Below, piece after piece: positions 25,602 through 33,419 of a DNA stretch of 64,000 nt. Each line of letters begins with the position of its first letter. Within the stretch, counting starts at the first letter, position 1. The DNA is taken from positions 125,881 through 189,880 of the forward strand of contig NZ_LWLE01000007.1 in NCBI RefSeq assembly GCF_001905125.1, in the 5' to 3' direction. Origin of the DNA: Streptomyces sp. TSRI0281. Its GTDB lineage: Bacteria > Actinomycetota > Actinomycetes > Streptomycetales > Streptomycetaceae. The notes below the pieces were generated by a model, which ran no database searches, was not told the DNA's origin, and saw nothing but the letters and a program-made list of their open reading frames with translations. The translations under genes were made by a program, and so were the position numbers.

Positions 25602-25637
25602 CGGGCGGCCCCCACCCTGCGCGGCGGGAACCGCCCG
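25602..25637 (-). terminator. Hairpin after DUF397 copy 1
   Basis: CGGGCGG (25602-25608) pairs with CCGCCCG (25631-25637). The same hairpin follows DUF397 copy 2 at 26124-26159, so it belongs to the duplicated unit. Confidence 0.5.
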
Positions 25638-25657
25638 AAGCGAACGCGACCGGCCGG

Positions 25658-25861
25658 CTAGGCCAGATCGTCGAACTCGCCGTCCTTCACCCCACCCAGG
25701 AACGCGCGCAGCTTGACCCGCGTGGTGCGGATGACGACGTCGGGGTTGTCGCTCTCGCGCATCAGGATCTCTCCTCCGAACTCAGCAAGCTCCAGACAGT
25801 TGTTGCCCTCGGCTCCCGAGGACTTCGTGGACTTGCGCCACTGAATTTCCATGGTTCTCAC
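25658..25861 (-). CDS. DUF397 protein, copy 1
   Basis: A 67-residue protein of the DUF397 family: WRKSTKSSGAEGNNCLELAE, then GGEILMRESDNPD, then LRAFLGGVKDGEFD. DUF397 proteins are encoded with XRE regulators in WhiJ-like modules, where the small protein is thought to modulate the regulator. About 84 percent identical by eye to copy 2 (26181-26384). Here the XRE gene directly upstream survives only as a C-terminal fragment. GTG at 25861 or ATG at 25852 could be the start. Confidence 0.88.
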   Translation of the reverse strand: MRTMEIQWRKSTKSSGAEGNNCLELAEFGGEILMRESDNPDVVIRTTRVKLRAFLGGVKDGEFDDLA

Positions 25862-25865
25862 GCCT

Positions 25866-26094
25866 TCACACTTGTTGTGCGATCTTTCGAATGAAGTCTC
25901 TCGACATCTTCGGGTCGAGCGACAACTCCTCGACCCGATCCAGCACTGCCCGATAGTTCACGAGCCGAGTCTCGGCATCCGAATACGCGGGCCCGGTTGC
26001 AGAGTCCGTCTGCACGGTGTCGAGCTGCGGCGCGGGCCCGTACACATGGTGCGTCGAACTGCCGGTCTCCAGGTGACCGCCTGCCGCGCCCCCG
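25866..26094 (-). pseudogene. C-terminal remnant of an XRE/DUF5753 regulator
   Basis: Minus-strand codons ending at 25866 encode VYGPAPQLDTVQTD, then NYRAVLDRVEELSLDP and RDFIRKIAQQV, matching the last ~70 residues of the intact regulator at 26389-27240 (LYGVVPQLDTVQTD ... RDFIRQIAQQV). Similarity stops at the shared cctgccgcg near 26092. Beyond it is the downstream flank of DUF397 copy 2. No HTH is left, so no functional regulator is expected. Confidence 0.85.
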
Positions 26095-26123
26095 AGGGGC
26101 AGGAAACGACACCCACAGCCGAA

Positions 26124-26159
26124 CGGGCGGCCCCCACCCTGCGCGGTGGGTGCCGCCCG
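26124..26159 (-). terminator. Hairpin after DUF397 copy 2
   Basis: CGGGCGG (26124-26130) pairs with CCGCCCG (26153-26159), 22 bp past the stop of the DUF397 gene; equivalent to the one at 25602-25637. Confidence 0.5.
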
Positions 26160-26180
26160 AAGCAAGCGAGACGCGGCCGG

Positions 26181-26384
26181 CTAGGCCAGATCGTCGAACT
26201 CGCCGCCCTTCGCCCCACCCAGGAACGCGCGCAGCTTGGCACGCGTGGTGCGGATGATCACGTCGGGATTGTCACTCTCACGCATCAGGATCTCGCCACC
26301 GACCTCGGCGAGCTCAAGGCAGTCAGAGCCTTCGGCATTGGAGGATTTCGAGGATTTGCGCCACTGAATTTCCAACATTCTCAC
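26181..26384 (-). CDS. DUF397 protein, copy 2
   Basis: A 67-residue DUF397 protein (WRKSSKSSNAEGSDCLELAE ... LRAFLGGAKGGEFD). It starts 4 bp after the stop of the intact XRE regulator, the usual order of the WhiJ-type module (XRE, then DUF397, with a divergent ATPase). It is presumed to bind or modulate its partner regulator. GTG at 26384 or ATG at 26378 could be the start. Confidence 0.9.
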   Translation of the reverse strand: MRMLEIQWRKSSKSSNAEGSDCLELAEVGGEILMRESDNPDVIIRTTRAKLRAFLGGAKGGEFDDLA

Positions 26385-26388
26385 GCCT

Positions 26389-27240
26389 TCATACTTGTTG
26401 TGCGATTTGGCGAATGAAGTCCCGCGAGCTCACCGGATCAAGCGACTTCTCTTCGGTCCGGTCCAGAGCGACTCGCCAATTCTCCAGACTCGTCTCGGAA
26501 TCCAGAAATCCCGACCCGGTCGACGTATCCGTCTGCACCGTGTCCAGCTGCGGCACCACACCGTAGAGGTAGTGTGCCGAACTGCTCGCGTACGGGAAAC
26601 CGCCTGCCGCGAACGGGATCGCACGAACGGTGACGTTCTCACGCTCCGACTGCCTCATCAGGTAGTCGAGTTGACTGCGGGCAACCGTTGCGCCGCCATA
26701 CGTCATTCGGAGTGCGGCCTCATGGATGAGGAACGTGCACGAGGCGAGGTCGTCCCGATCGAGCACGTCGCGGCGCCGCAGCCGATGCGACAACTGGCGC
26801 CGCTGACGGGCAGGGCTCGGGGGCGGCACGCTCTCGCCGAAGACCGCACGCGCGTAGTCCTCGGTCTGGAGCAGGCCAGGCATATACATGATCTGCACCG
26901 ACCTGATGGCCACCGCGTGGTGCTCCAACTCGGCCAGGTCGGGAGCGTCACTGGTCAGATGGCCCCGGTAGTCCTCCCACCAGCCGCTTATGCGCTCGGT
27001 AGCCATGTCGGCCAGCGCGTCGACATACACATCGTCGGGACATCCGTAGTGACCGGCCCACGCTCTCACCCGCTCGGCGCTCACGCCGAACCTTCCGGAT
27101 TCGACGTTGCTGATAGTGGTGCGATCGGTGCCCAGCATGGCCGCCGCCTCGGTGAGCGACAGACTGGTGCGCTCACGAATCCGACGCAACTCAGTACCCA
27201 GGCGGCGCTGTCGTGCCGTGGGCGCCTTCCTCGATGGCAT
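26389..27240 (-). CDS. XRE-family regulator with DUF5753 domain (WhiJ-like)
   Basis: 283 residues. N-terminal helix-turn-helix (about 15-70: LGTELRRIRERTSLSLTEAAAML, then TDRTTISNVESGRFG), followed by the DUF5753 domain with MPGLLQTEDYARAVF and FLIHEAALRMTYGG. The ATG at 27240 gives the usual basic start MPSRKAPTARQRRLG. It is divergent from the HATPase gene (27491) and followed by DUF397. WhiJ-like modules influence development and antibiotic production in S. coelicolor. Two CTAACGC sites in the divergent region are probable operators. Confidence 0.93.
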   Translation of the reverse strand: MPSRKAPTARQRRLGTELRRIRERTSLSLTEAAAMLGTDRTTISNVESGRFGVSAERVRAWAGHYGCPDDVYVDALADMATERISGWWEDYRGHLTSDAPDLAELEHHAVAIRSVQIMYMPGLLQTEDYARAVFGESVPPPSPARQRRQLSHRLRRRDVLDRDDLASCTFLIHEAALRMTYGGATVARSQLDYLMRQSERENVTVRAIPFAAGGFPYASSSAHYLYGVVPQLDTVQTDTSTGSGFLDSETSLENWRVALDRTEEKSLDPVSSRDFIRQIAQQV

Positions 27241-27299
27241 CGGGCCCTCCTCTTGTCGGGTCCCAGTGTGGCCCCTGACTGAGACCCTATCCAAAAGGG

Positions 27300-27333
27300 C
27301 TAACGCTATACAGATTCACGGCTAACGCGTTAG
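27300..27333. promoter_or_regulatory. Probable operator of the WhiJ-like regulator
   Basis: A perfect 12-bp palindrome CTAACGCGTTAG (27322-27333) and a further half-site CTAACGC at 27300-27306, 22 bp apart (two helical turns), lie between the divergent regulator and ATPase genes, in a stretch less GC-rich than average. Confidence 0.55.
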
Positions 27334-27490
27334 ACATTGCGCTACGGTGCTCCCACCACGCGCTACACATCGGGAAGCCCGAAGTGCAGCCGTACAGGCG
27401 TGCGTTGAGGCGTGCGTCCGTGCGGCCACCGCCACGGGCCGACGCGCAGCGCACACGCTCGGACACACCAGACCGTGTGGGGAGAACGAC

Positions 27491-27943
27491 ATGACCGCTA
27501 CCGCCACCACTCCCGTTCCCATCAACCCGCTTGGCGGGGAGAGCTACCGCCTCACCCTTCCCAGTACCGCCAACGCCGCCAGGATCGCGCGGGACTTCGT
27601 CGGTTCGTTGCTGCGGGTGAGCCGGCATCTCAGCCTCGTGGACGACGCACGCCTCTGCGTCTCGGAGGTGGTCACCAACGCACACCGGCACACCCGTACG
27701 TCGCTGATCCGCGTCCAGGTCGCGGTCAACCGGAAGCGGGTCACCGTCTCCGTCGCGGATGATGAAGCCTGCGCCGGGAACGCGCTCGCCGCACTGCGGC
27801 CGGGGACTGAACACAGTGGCGGGAGGGGCCTGTTGCTGGTGGAGAGCCTCGCGCTCGCGTGGGGCACCGACACGCTGGACGGCTGCCTGCCGGGGCACAA
27901 GGCCGTCTGGTTCACGCTGGGCCGGCCCGATCCGCAGCCGTGA
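27491..27943 (+). CDS. HATPase-type ATP-binding protein (anti-sigma factor/RsbW-like)
   Basis: A 150-residue protein with a GHKL ATPase fold: the N-box is CVSEVVTNAHRHT, and the G boxes are SVADDEACAG and GGRGLLLVESLA. Single-domain kinases of this type act as anti-sigma factors or work alongside XRE/DUF397 pairs in WhiJ-like modules. It is divergently transcribed from the XRE regulator at 27240 and shares its operator region. ATG at 27491 follows a GGAGAA ribosome-binding site. Confidence 0.88.
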   Translation: MTATATTPVPINPLGGESYRLTLPSTANAARIARDFVGSLLRVSRHLSLVDDARLCVSEVVTNAHRHTRTSLIRVQVAVNRKRVTVSVADDEACAGNALAALRPGTEHSGGRGLLLVESLALAWGTDTLDGCLPGHKAVWFTLGRPDPQP

Positions 27944-28247
27944 CGCCTCCCGCACCCTGCGGCGGCGTACCGCACGGGGACTTCGTGGTCGTCGCCGTCG
28001 TCCTCGGCGCGCTCGCCGCAGCGCTGGCCTTCGCGCCGGTGCCGCGTACGCAACCGGAAGACGCGGCCGGAGGGCGCGGACGGCGACCACCGCGCAGGCG
28101 GGGCGGATCCGAGTTATGGCCGTCAGACAGATCGGGAGCCGGGCACGTGCGGTCCCGGGTCCTGGCGGGGTGCGGGGCGGACGCCCTGCGGGCCTGGGCT
28201 CCGCCGCCACGGCCGGGGCAAGCGGCGGACGTACGGAGACCAAGAAG
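27944..28247. other. Intergenic region, no accepted gene
   Basis: A plus-strand frame overlapping the ATPase stop (GTG at 27940) could encode a short peptide with one hydrophobic helix (FVVVAVVLGALAAALAFA). It then runs without a stop through the antisense of the nucleotidase gene, so it is not convincing. Otherwise only the nucleotidase terminator at the far end was seen. Confidence 0.4.
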
Positions 28248-28282
28248 GTGGGGGCGGCAGGCCTTCCGGCCACCGCCCCCAC
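28248..28282 (-). terminator. Strong hairpin after the 5'-nucleotidase gene
   Basis: Perfect 10-bp stem GTGGGGGCGG / CCGCCCCCAC (28248-28257 and 28273-28282), with further pairing in the loop (GGCC...GGCC), 41 bp past the stop of the minus-strand gene. Confidence 0.75.
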
Positions 28283-28323
28283 CCACTCACTCACGCACTC
28301 ATGCGGTCACCCGCGTCACGGGG

Positions 28324-30147
28324 TCACTTGATGATCGTGATCCGGTCCGTGGCCGGCGGGGCCAGCGGGGCCGTCGCCGTGGAGTGGGCCGCCAGGTAGG
28401 TGTTGAACACGTCCAGGTCGGACGCGCCGACCAGCTTGTTCGTGCCCTGGCCGAGGGCCGCGAAGCCGTCGCCGCCGCCCGCGAGGAACTCGTTCATCGC
28501 GACGCGGTAGCTCTTCGCCGGGTCGATCGCCGCACCGTCGAGCTTGATGGTGTCGGTGACCACGCGGGCCGCGCCCGTCTTCGTCATGTCCAGCGTGTAG
28601 GTGAGGCCCTTGGAGACCTGGAGGATCTTCGGGCTGGCCTCGTTGGAGCCGCTGACCTGCTGCTGAAGGGCCTCGACCAGCTGTGCGCCGGTCAGGTCGA
28701 CCACGTTCATCATGTTGGTGAACGGCTGCACGGTGAACGCCTCGCCGTACGTCACCACCCCGTCGCCCTCACTGCCGGACGCCTTGTGCACCAGGTCCGA
28801 GCGGATGCCGCCCGGGTTCATGAACGCGATCTGGGCGCCGCCCTTGTCGGCCGGGGCCAGGCCCTCCAGCTGGGCGTCGGCGATCAGGTTGCCGAGCGGC
28901 TTCTCGGGGGCCGTGGAGCCGCGGCCGTTGATGTCGGCGGTGATCCAGCCCTGCGGCCTGTTGGCTATGGGAGCCGCGAGGGCGTTCCAGCGGGCGATCA
29001 GCTTCGTCATGTCGGTGGCCTTGGACTGCTCCCGGCTCACGACGTGGTTCGCGGACTTCACCGACGTACGGACGATGTCCTTGGTGCGACGGTCGTAGGT
29101 GAGCGTCGTGTCGGTGTAGACCTTGCCGAACGAGGACGCCGAGGTGACCATGCGGGGCTTGCCCGCCGGGTCGGGGACGGTGCACACGTACGCCTGGTGG
29201 GTGTGGCCCGTGACGAGCGCGTCCACCTTCGGCGTGATGCCCTTGGCGATGTCGACGATCGGCCCGGAGATGCCGTCACCGGCCCCGGGGCTGTCGCAGT
29301 CGTAGTTGTACGAGGTGGAGGCCGGGGCCCCGCCCTCGTGGATCAGCGCGACGATCGACTTGACGCCCTTGCGGTCCAGCTCCCTGGCGTACTTGTTGAT
29401 CGTCTCGACCTCGTCGTGGAACTTCAGGCCCTTGACGCCGTTGGCCGTGACGATGTTCGGGGTGCCCTCCAGGGTCACTCCGATGAAGCCGATCTTGACG
29501 CCGTTCTTCTTCCACACCGTGTACGGCTTGAGAAGCGGCTTGCCCGTCTTCTCCTTCGTCACGTTGGCCGCGAGGTAGGGGAAGTCCGCGCCCTTGAACT
29601 TCTTGCCCTTCTCGTAGCAGCCCTCGGTCGGGTGACAGCCGCCGTTCTGGAGACGGGCCAGCTCGGTGGCGCCCTCGTCGAACTCGTGGTTGCCGACCGA
29701 CGTGACATCGAGGTCGAGCCCGTTCAGCGCCTCGATCGTCGGCTCGTCGTGGAAGAGCCCCGACAGCAGCGGGCTCGCGCCCACCATGTCGCCGCCCGCA
29801 GCCGTGACGGAGTAGCGGTTGCCCTCGCGCGCCTTGCGCAGCGAGGTGGCCAGGTACTCGACGCCACCGGCCGGAACCGACTTCACCGTGCCGTCGGCCT
29901 GCGTCTCGGAGACCGTGCCCGCGGAACCGGCCGGGGGCTCCAGGTTGCCGTGGAGGTCGTTGAAGGACAGCAGTTGCACGTCGACGGTGCGGGGCTTGTG
30001 CCCGTGCCCGTGGCCATGACCGTGGCCGTTGCCCCGGTCCTGGGCGCCGGCCGGCAGCGCGGCGACGAGCGCGCCCACGGTGGCCAGCCCGGCTGCGGCG
30101 GCGAGCACCCGCCGGGACGCACGGTTCTTCTGCGGAGTCGCTGACAT
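28324..30147 (-). CDS. Secreted bifunctional metallophosphatase/5'-nucleotidase
   Basis: A 607-residue UshA-like protein. After the signal peptide (about 1-36, ALVAALPAGAQ) there is a His/Gly run (NGHGHGHGHGHK) that could bind metal. The calcineurin-like domain follows, with FNDLHGN, GGDM and SVGNHEFDEGAT. A C-terminal 5'-nucleotidase domain carries NPGGIRSD and FLAGGGDGF. It releases phosphate from extracellular nucleotides and sugar phosphates. It lies near the phosphate regulon genes downstream, but no clear PHO box was seen upstream. Position agrees with SCO4152 (memory). Confidence 0.93.
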   Translation of the reverse strand: MSATPQKNRASRRVLAAAAGLATVGALVAALPAGAQDRGNGHGHGHGHGHKPRTVDVQLLSFNDLHGNLEPPAGSAGTVSETQADGTVKSVPAGGVEYLATSLRKAREGNRYSVTAAGGDMVGASPLLSGLFHDEPTIEALNGLDLDVTSVGNHEFDEGATELARLQNGGCHPTEGCYEKGKKFKGADFPYLAANVTKEKTGKPLLKPYTVWKKNGVKIGFIGVTLEGTPNIVTANGVKGLKFHDEVETINKYARELDRKGVKSIVALIHEGGAPASTSYNYDCDSPGAGDGISGPIVDIAKGITPKVDALVTGHTHQAYVCTVPDPAGKPRMVTSASSFGKVYTDTTLTYDRRTKDIVRTSVKSANHVVSREQSKATDMTKLIARWNALAAPIANRPQGWITADINGRGSTAPEKPLGNLIADAQLEGLAPADKGGAQIAFMNPGGIRSDLVHKASGSEGDGVVTYGEAFTVQPFTNMMNVVDLTGAQLVEALQQQVSGSNEASPKILQVSKGLTYTLDMTKTGAARVVTDTIKLDGAAIDPAKSYRVAMNEFLAGGGDGFAALGQGTNKLVGASDLDVFNTYLAAHSTATAPLAPPATDRITIIK

Positions 30148-30371
30148 CGGTCCCCTTGTGAGTTCAGCGGGAGGGTTGGGAAGTGGTCAAAAGTCTGAAT
30201 CCTGCCTGCCGCAGCCTAGAGTCAACGCGCGTAGCGCAACAGGGGCTTTCGGGTTACGAGCTGGTTGCCCTTGAGGCCGCACGGAGGGCCTAAGGGTGCA
30301 TATAACTCGTTTGGCTTACATATGCAGGCAGAAACGTCACGGCACGCACGTGTGGCGCAAGCCTGTACGGC

Positions 30372-31442
30372 ATGGACAGCGAACTCACGGCCAAGGCCGT
30401 CGTACCGGGCGCACGGACGCCGGACCTGCCGCCGGGCTTCAACGAGATGGTCGACCAGCTGAAGTCGATCGTGCGGGGCGCGCATGTGCGCGCACAGCTC
30501 AAGGTCAACACCGAGATGCTGTTGATGTACTGGGAGATCGGGCGGACGATCCTGGAGCGGCAGAGCGGGGAGCGGTGGGGGACGAAGGTCATCGACCGCA
30601 TCGCCACCGAGCTGCGGACGGAGTTCCCGAACCAGCGGGGGTTCAGCCGCAGCAATCTCCACTACATGCAGCAGATGGCCCGGACCTGGCCCGGCTCAAT
30701 TGTCCAACAAGCTGTTGGACAATTGCCCTGGGGCCACATCGTCCTCCTCATGAGCAAGTGCAAAACCCGCTTTGAGCTGGACTTCTACGCCCAGCACGCG
30801 GTCCACCACGGCTGGTCCCGGGACGAGCTCGGCTCGATGATCCACACGGAGTTCCACCTCGCCCAGGGCGCTGCGGCCAACAACTTCGACGTCAGCCTGC
30901 CCGACACCTCCGACGCGGTGAAGCAGATCCTCAAGGACCCGTACCGCCTCGACTTCACCGAACTGGACGGCCGGCCGGCCGAGCGGGAGCTGGAGGACGC
31001 ACTCGTCACCCACCTGATCCGGTTCCTGACGGAGCTGGGCGTCGGGTTCGCCTTCGTCGGGCGTCAGTACCCCGTCGTGGTGGGCGACAGCGAGTACCGC
31101 ATCGACCTGCTCTTCTACCACTGCAAGCTGCACTGTTACGTCGTGCTGGAGCTCAAGACCCAAAAGGCCCGGCCCGAGCACTTCGGGCAGCTCGGGTTCT
31201 ACGTGGCGGTGGTGGACGACCTGGTCCGGGACAAGGAACGCGACGAGCCCACCATCGGCATCCTCATCGCGGAGAGCCGCGACCGGGCCATGGTCGAGTA
31301 CGCGTTGCGCGGCTCCCACCAGCCACTGGCCGTCAGTACGTACGCCGGTCTGCCCGAGCGGGTCCGCGGGCTGCTGCCCAGTGCCGAGGACCTGTCGCGG
31401 ATCGCGGATCAGGTGCTGCACGCCCCGCCCGGAGCCATGTGA
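30372..31442 (+). CDS. YhcG-type PD-(D/E)XK nuclease domain protein (DUF1016)
   Basis: 356 residues. The DUF1016 N-terminal domain (about 20-170) has the hallmark LMYWEIGRTILERQ and SRSNLHYMQQMA, and then LPWGHIVLLM. The C-terminal PD-(D/E)XK domain has D245 in YRIDLLFYH, E260 and K262 in LELKTQ. Members are found with restriction, retron and other defence genes, but no such partner is adjacent here. The upstream 220 bp are less GC-rich than the window. The coding sequence contains a perfect 13-bp inverted repeat. Probably horizontally acquired; biochemical role unknown. Confidence 0.9.
   Translation: MDSELTAKAVVPGARTPDLPPGFNEMVDQLKSIVRGAHVRAQLKVNTEMLLMYWEIGRTILERQSGERWGTKVIDRIATELRTEFPNQRGFSRSNLHYMQQMARTWPGSIVQQAVGQLPWGHIVLLMSKCKTRFELDFYAQHAVHHGWSRDELGSMIHTEFHLAQGAAANNFDVSLPDTSDAVKQILKDPYRLDFTELDGRPAERELEDALVTHLIRFLTELGVGFAFVGRQYPVVVGDSEYRIDLLFYHCKLHCYVVLELKTQKARPEHFGQLGFYVAVVDDLVRDKERDEPTIGILIAESRDRAMVEYALRGSHQPLAVSTYAGLPERVRGLLPSAEDLSRIADQVLHAPPGAM
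30697..30725. repeat. Perfect 13-bp inverted repeat inside the nuclease gene
   Basis: CAATTGTCCAACA (30697-30709) and TGTTGGACAATTG (30713-30725) are perfect reverse complements around the 3-nt loop AGC. The stretch is AT-rich for this genome and encodes IVQQAVGQLP. Confidence 0.95.
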
Positions 31443-31477
31443 CCCGCCTCGAAGCTGTCCGCCGTACGCTCGTACGC

Positions 31478-32401
31478 ATGACGACTGATGTGCCCCTCCC
31501 CGCCCCCGGACGCGAGATTCAGACCCTCGACGCGCTCGACCCCGCGCAGGCCGAAGCCGTCCTCGGCCTGCTCGGCGAGGCGGCCCGGTCCGACGGCAGG
31601 CAAGCGGTCTCCGAGCAGGGGCGGCTCCGGCTCGGGGGCGGACACCGCGCGGGCGTGCGCCACCTCCTGCTCACCACCGGCGGCACCCTCGCCGGGTACG
31701 CCCAGCTGGAGGACACCGACCCCGTCGAGGCCCCCGCCGCCGAACTCGTCGTGCACCCCGCCCACCGGGGCCACGGGCACGGGCGGGCCCTGGGCGCCGC
31801 CCTCCTCGCCACGACCGGCAAACGGCTGCGGGTGTGGGCGCACGGCGGCGGGTCCGCCGCCCGGCATCTGGCCCAGGTCCTCGGCCTCTCCCTCTTCCGC
31901 GAGCTGCGCCAGCTCCGGCGCACGCTGATCCCCCTCGACCTCGCCGACCCGGTCCTGCCCGAGGGCGTCACCGTCCGCACCTTCGTGCCCGGACAGGACG
32001 ACACCGCCTGGCTCGCCGTGAACAGCGCCGCCTTTGCCCACCACCCCGAGCAGGGCTCCCTGACCCAGCAGGACCTGGACGACCGCAAGGCGGAGTCCTG
32101 GTTCGACCCGAAGGGCTTCTTCCTGGCCGAGCGCGAGGGCGAGATCATCGGCTTCCACTGGACGAAGGTGCACGCCCAGGAGCAGCTGGGCGAGGTGTAC
32201 GTCGTCGGCATCAGGCCCGACGCGCAGGGCGGCGGCCTCGGCAAGGCGCTCACCGCGATCGGGCTGCGCCACCTGGCCGCCGAGGGGCTGCCCACCGCGA
32301 TGCTCTACGTCGACGCCGACAACACGGCGGCCGTGACGGTGTACGAGCGGATGGGTTTCACCACCCACGAGGTGGACCTGATGTACCGCACGGAGTCCTG
32401 A
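31478..32401 (+). CDS. mshD: Mycothiol synthase
   Basis: Acetylates the cysteine amine of Cys-GlcN-Ins in the last step of mycothiol synthesis. 307 residues with two GNAT domains: the first has HPAHRGHGHGRALGAALL, the second GIRPDAQGGGLGKALTAIGL, the active acetyl-CoA site. EVYVVGIRPDAQG and LYVDADNTAAVTVYERMGF are typical MshD stretches. The ATG at 31478 starts the family N-terminus (MTTDVPLP); the longer frame adds 13 residues. A strong terminator follows. Confidence 0.95.
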   Translation: MTTDVPLPAPGREIQTLDALDPAQAEAVLGLLGEAARSDGRQAVSEQGRLRLGGGHRAGVRHLLLTTGGTLAGYAQLEDTDPVEAPAAELVVHPAHRGHGHGRALGAALLATTGKRLRVWAHGGGSAARHLAQVLGLSLFRELRQLRRTLIPLDLADPVLPEGVTVRTFVPGQDDTAWLAVNSAAFAHHPEQGSLTQQDLDDRKAESWFDPKGFFLAEREGEIIGFHWTKVHAQEQLGEVYVVGIRPDAQGGGLGKALTAIGLRHLAAEGLPTAMLYVDADNTAAVTVYERMGFTTHEVDLMYRTES

Positions 32402-32420
32402 CCCGGCCTCATCTCCGGCA

Positions 32421-32446
32421 GGGGCGGCGTCACTTGACGCCGCCCC
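32421..32446 (+). terminator. Intrinsic terminator after mshD
   Basis: Perfect 12-bp stem GGGGCGGCGTCA / TGACGCCGCCCC with a 2-nt loop, followed by TTCTTT, 19 bp past the mshD stop. Confidence 0.9.
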
Positions 32447-32460
32447 TTCTTTGCACCGCC

Positions 32461-32484
32461 CTTTCACTACTCAATTAGTGAAAG
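32461..32484 (+). promoter_or_regulatory. Operator-like inverted repeat upstream of the gntR remnant
   Basis: CTTTCACTA (32461-32469) and TAGTGAAAG (32476-32484) are perfect inverted repeats with a 6-nt AT-rich spacer, 10 bp before the ATG. This is the form of operator bound by YtrA-type GntR repressors in front of their own operons. Confidence 0.65.
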
Positions 32485-32494
32485 GGCGGTGAAC

Positions 32495-32906
32495 ATGGCA
32501 GAGCCCGCAGCGGTCGAGTTCCGCATCGACCGGCCCAAGCGGCGTCGCCACCTACCTCCAGATCGTCCAGCAGACCAAGCAGGCCCTACGGCTGGGCGTG
32601 CTGGAGCCGGGCGACCGGCTGCCCACCGCTCGGGAGGTCGTCGAAGCCACGGCCATCAACCCGAACACCGTGCTCAAGGCCTACCGCGAACTGGAGCGCG
32701 AAGGGCTCGTGGAAGCCCGTCGCGGGCTCGGCACCTTCGTGCGCCGGACCCTCGGCGGCGCCGCGGCCGACACCGACGCGCCGCTGCGCGCCGAACTCAC
32801 CGACTGGGCCCGCCGGGCCCGGAAGGCCGGTCTGGAGAGGGACGACGTGAGCGCCCTCTTCACCGCCGTACTGGACAGCACATTCAAGGGGGACCAGCAC
32901 GCATGA
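32495..32906 (+). pseudogene. YtrA-type GntR regulator, frameshifted
   Basis: The first codons (MAEPAAVEFRIDR) and the rest (VATYLQIVQQTKQALRLG, then LPTAREVVEATAINPNTVLKAYRELEREG, ending FKGDQHA) together make a normal ~137-residue YtrA-subfamily GntR regulator. They lie in different frames: an extra base in ggcccaagc near 32533-32538 shifts the frame. A truncated protein could start at GTG 32598 but would lack the first helix. The next gene begins with an ATGA overlap, so the operon order was gntR, ATPase, permease. Confidence 0.88.
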
Positions 32907-33131
32907 CTGGCGCTGCGATCGAGGCGGACGGCCTCGGAATGACGTACGGGCGCAGGAGGCAATGAGCCCTGCGCGACTTCACGTTCCGGTTACCCGCCGG
33001 ACGGGTCTGCGCGCTCGTCGGGCCCAACGGGCCGGCAAGTCCGCGCTGCTCGCACTGGCGGCAGGGCTGCGCACACCGGGTGAGGGCACCCTGCGCGTCC
33101 TGGGCTCGTCCCCCGCCGAGGTCCGGTCGTC
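32903..33131 (+). pseudogene. ABC transporter ATPase, 5' remnant with stop and frameshift
   Basis: Starts MTGAAIEADGLGMTYGRR, then hits an in-frame TGA at 32963-32965. The same frame continues with [21 protein letters not shown], and after a missing base near 33030 the Walker A end and following helix read [16 protein letters not shown], then [14 protein letters not shown]. Everything from the Q-loop on is missing. The sequence then joins the end of a permease gene. Three independent lesions make function impossible. Confidence 0.9.
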
Positions 33132-33419
33132 CGGTTCTCGGGGAAGCCGAACCCGGACGACTTCGCCTGGTTCATCGACTCGGGCATGCTGACCGCCACC
33201 GGCAGAGCGGTGTACTGGAACGACTGCGCCCACGAGGCGTCCCCCGGCGGGGACATGTCCGTGTGCATGCGCGAGCGCGGCGGCGTCACCCCGTTCACCG
33301 ATGTCCACCCCTCCTCCCATTTCTGGCCGCTCCAGCTCGTCGAGACCGGCATCCTGCTCGCCCTCTCCGCCCTGGCCGTGTTCGTGGCCTTCCGGGTGCT
33401 GCGCCGTCTGCACGGCTGA
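33132..33419 (+). pseudogene. ABC transporter permease, 3' remnant
   Basis: From about 33132 the frame encodes [20 protein letters not shown], then an extracytoplasmic loop with two Cys ([17 protein letters not shown]) and [15 protein letters not shown], and a last transmembrane helix ([17 protein letters not shown]) ending RRLHG. This is the C-terminal end of the membrane partner usual in GntR-ATPase-permease operons. The ATPase 3' half and most of the permease have been deleted. Confidence 0.8.

Noticed and set aside
27859..30144. Plus-strand open frame of 761 codons over the nucleotidase gene
   Set aside because: It is the antisense of a well-supported secreted 5'-nucleotidase; long antisense frames are common at this GC content. 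Its first ~30 codons after GTG 27940 might be a small membrane peptide but have no end of their own.
30148..30371. PHO box upstream of the 5'-nucleotidase
   Set aside because: Only isolated GTTCA-like words are present on the minus strand; no repeated unit.
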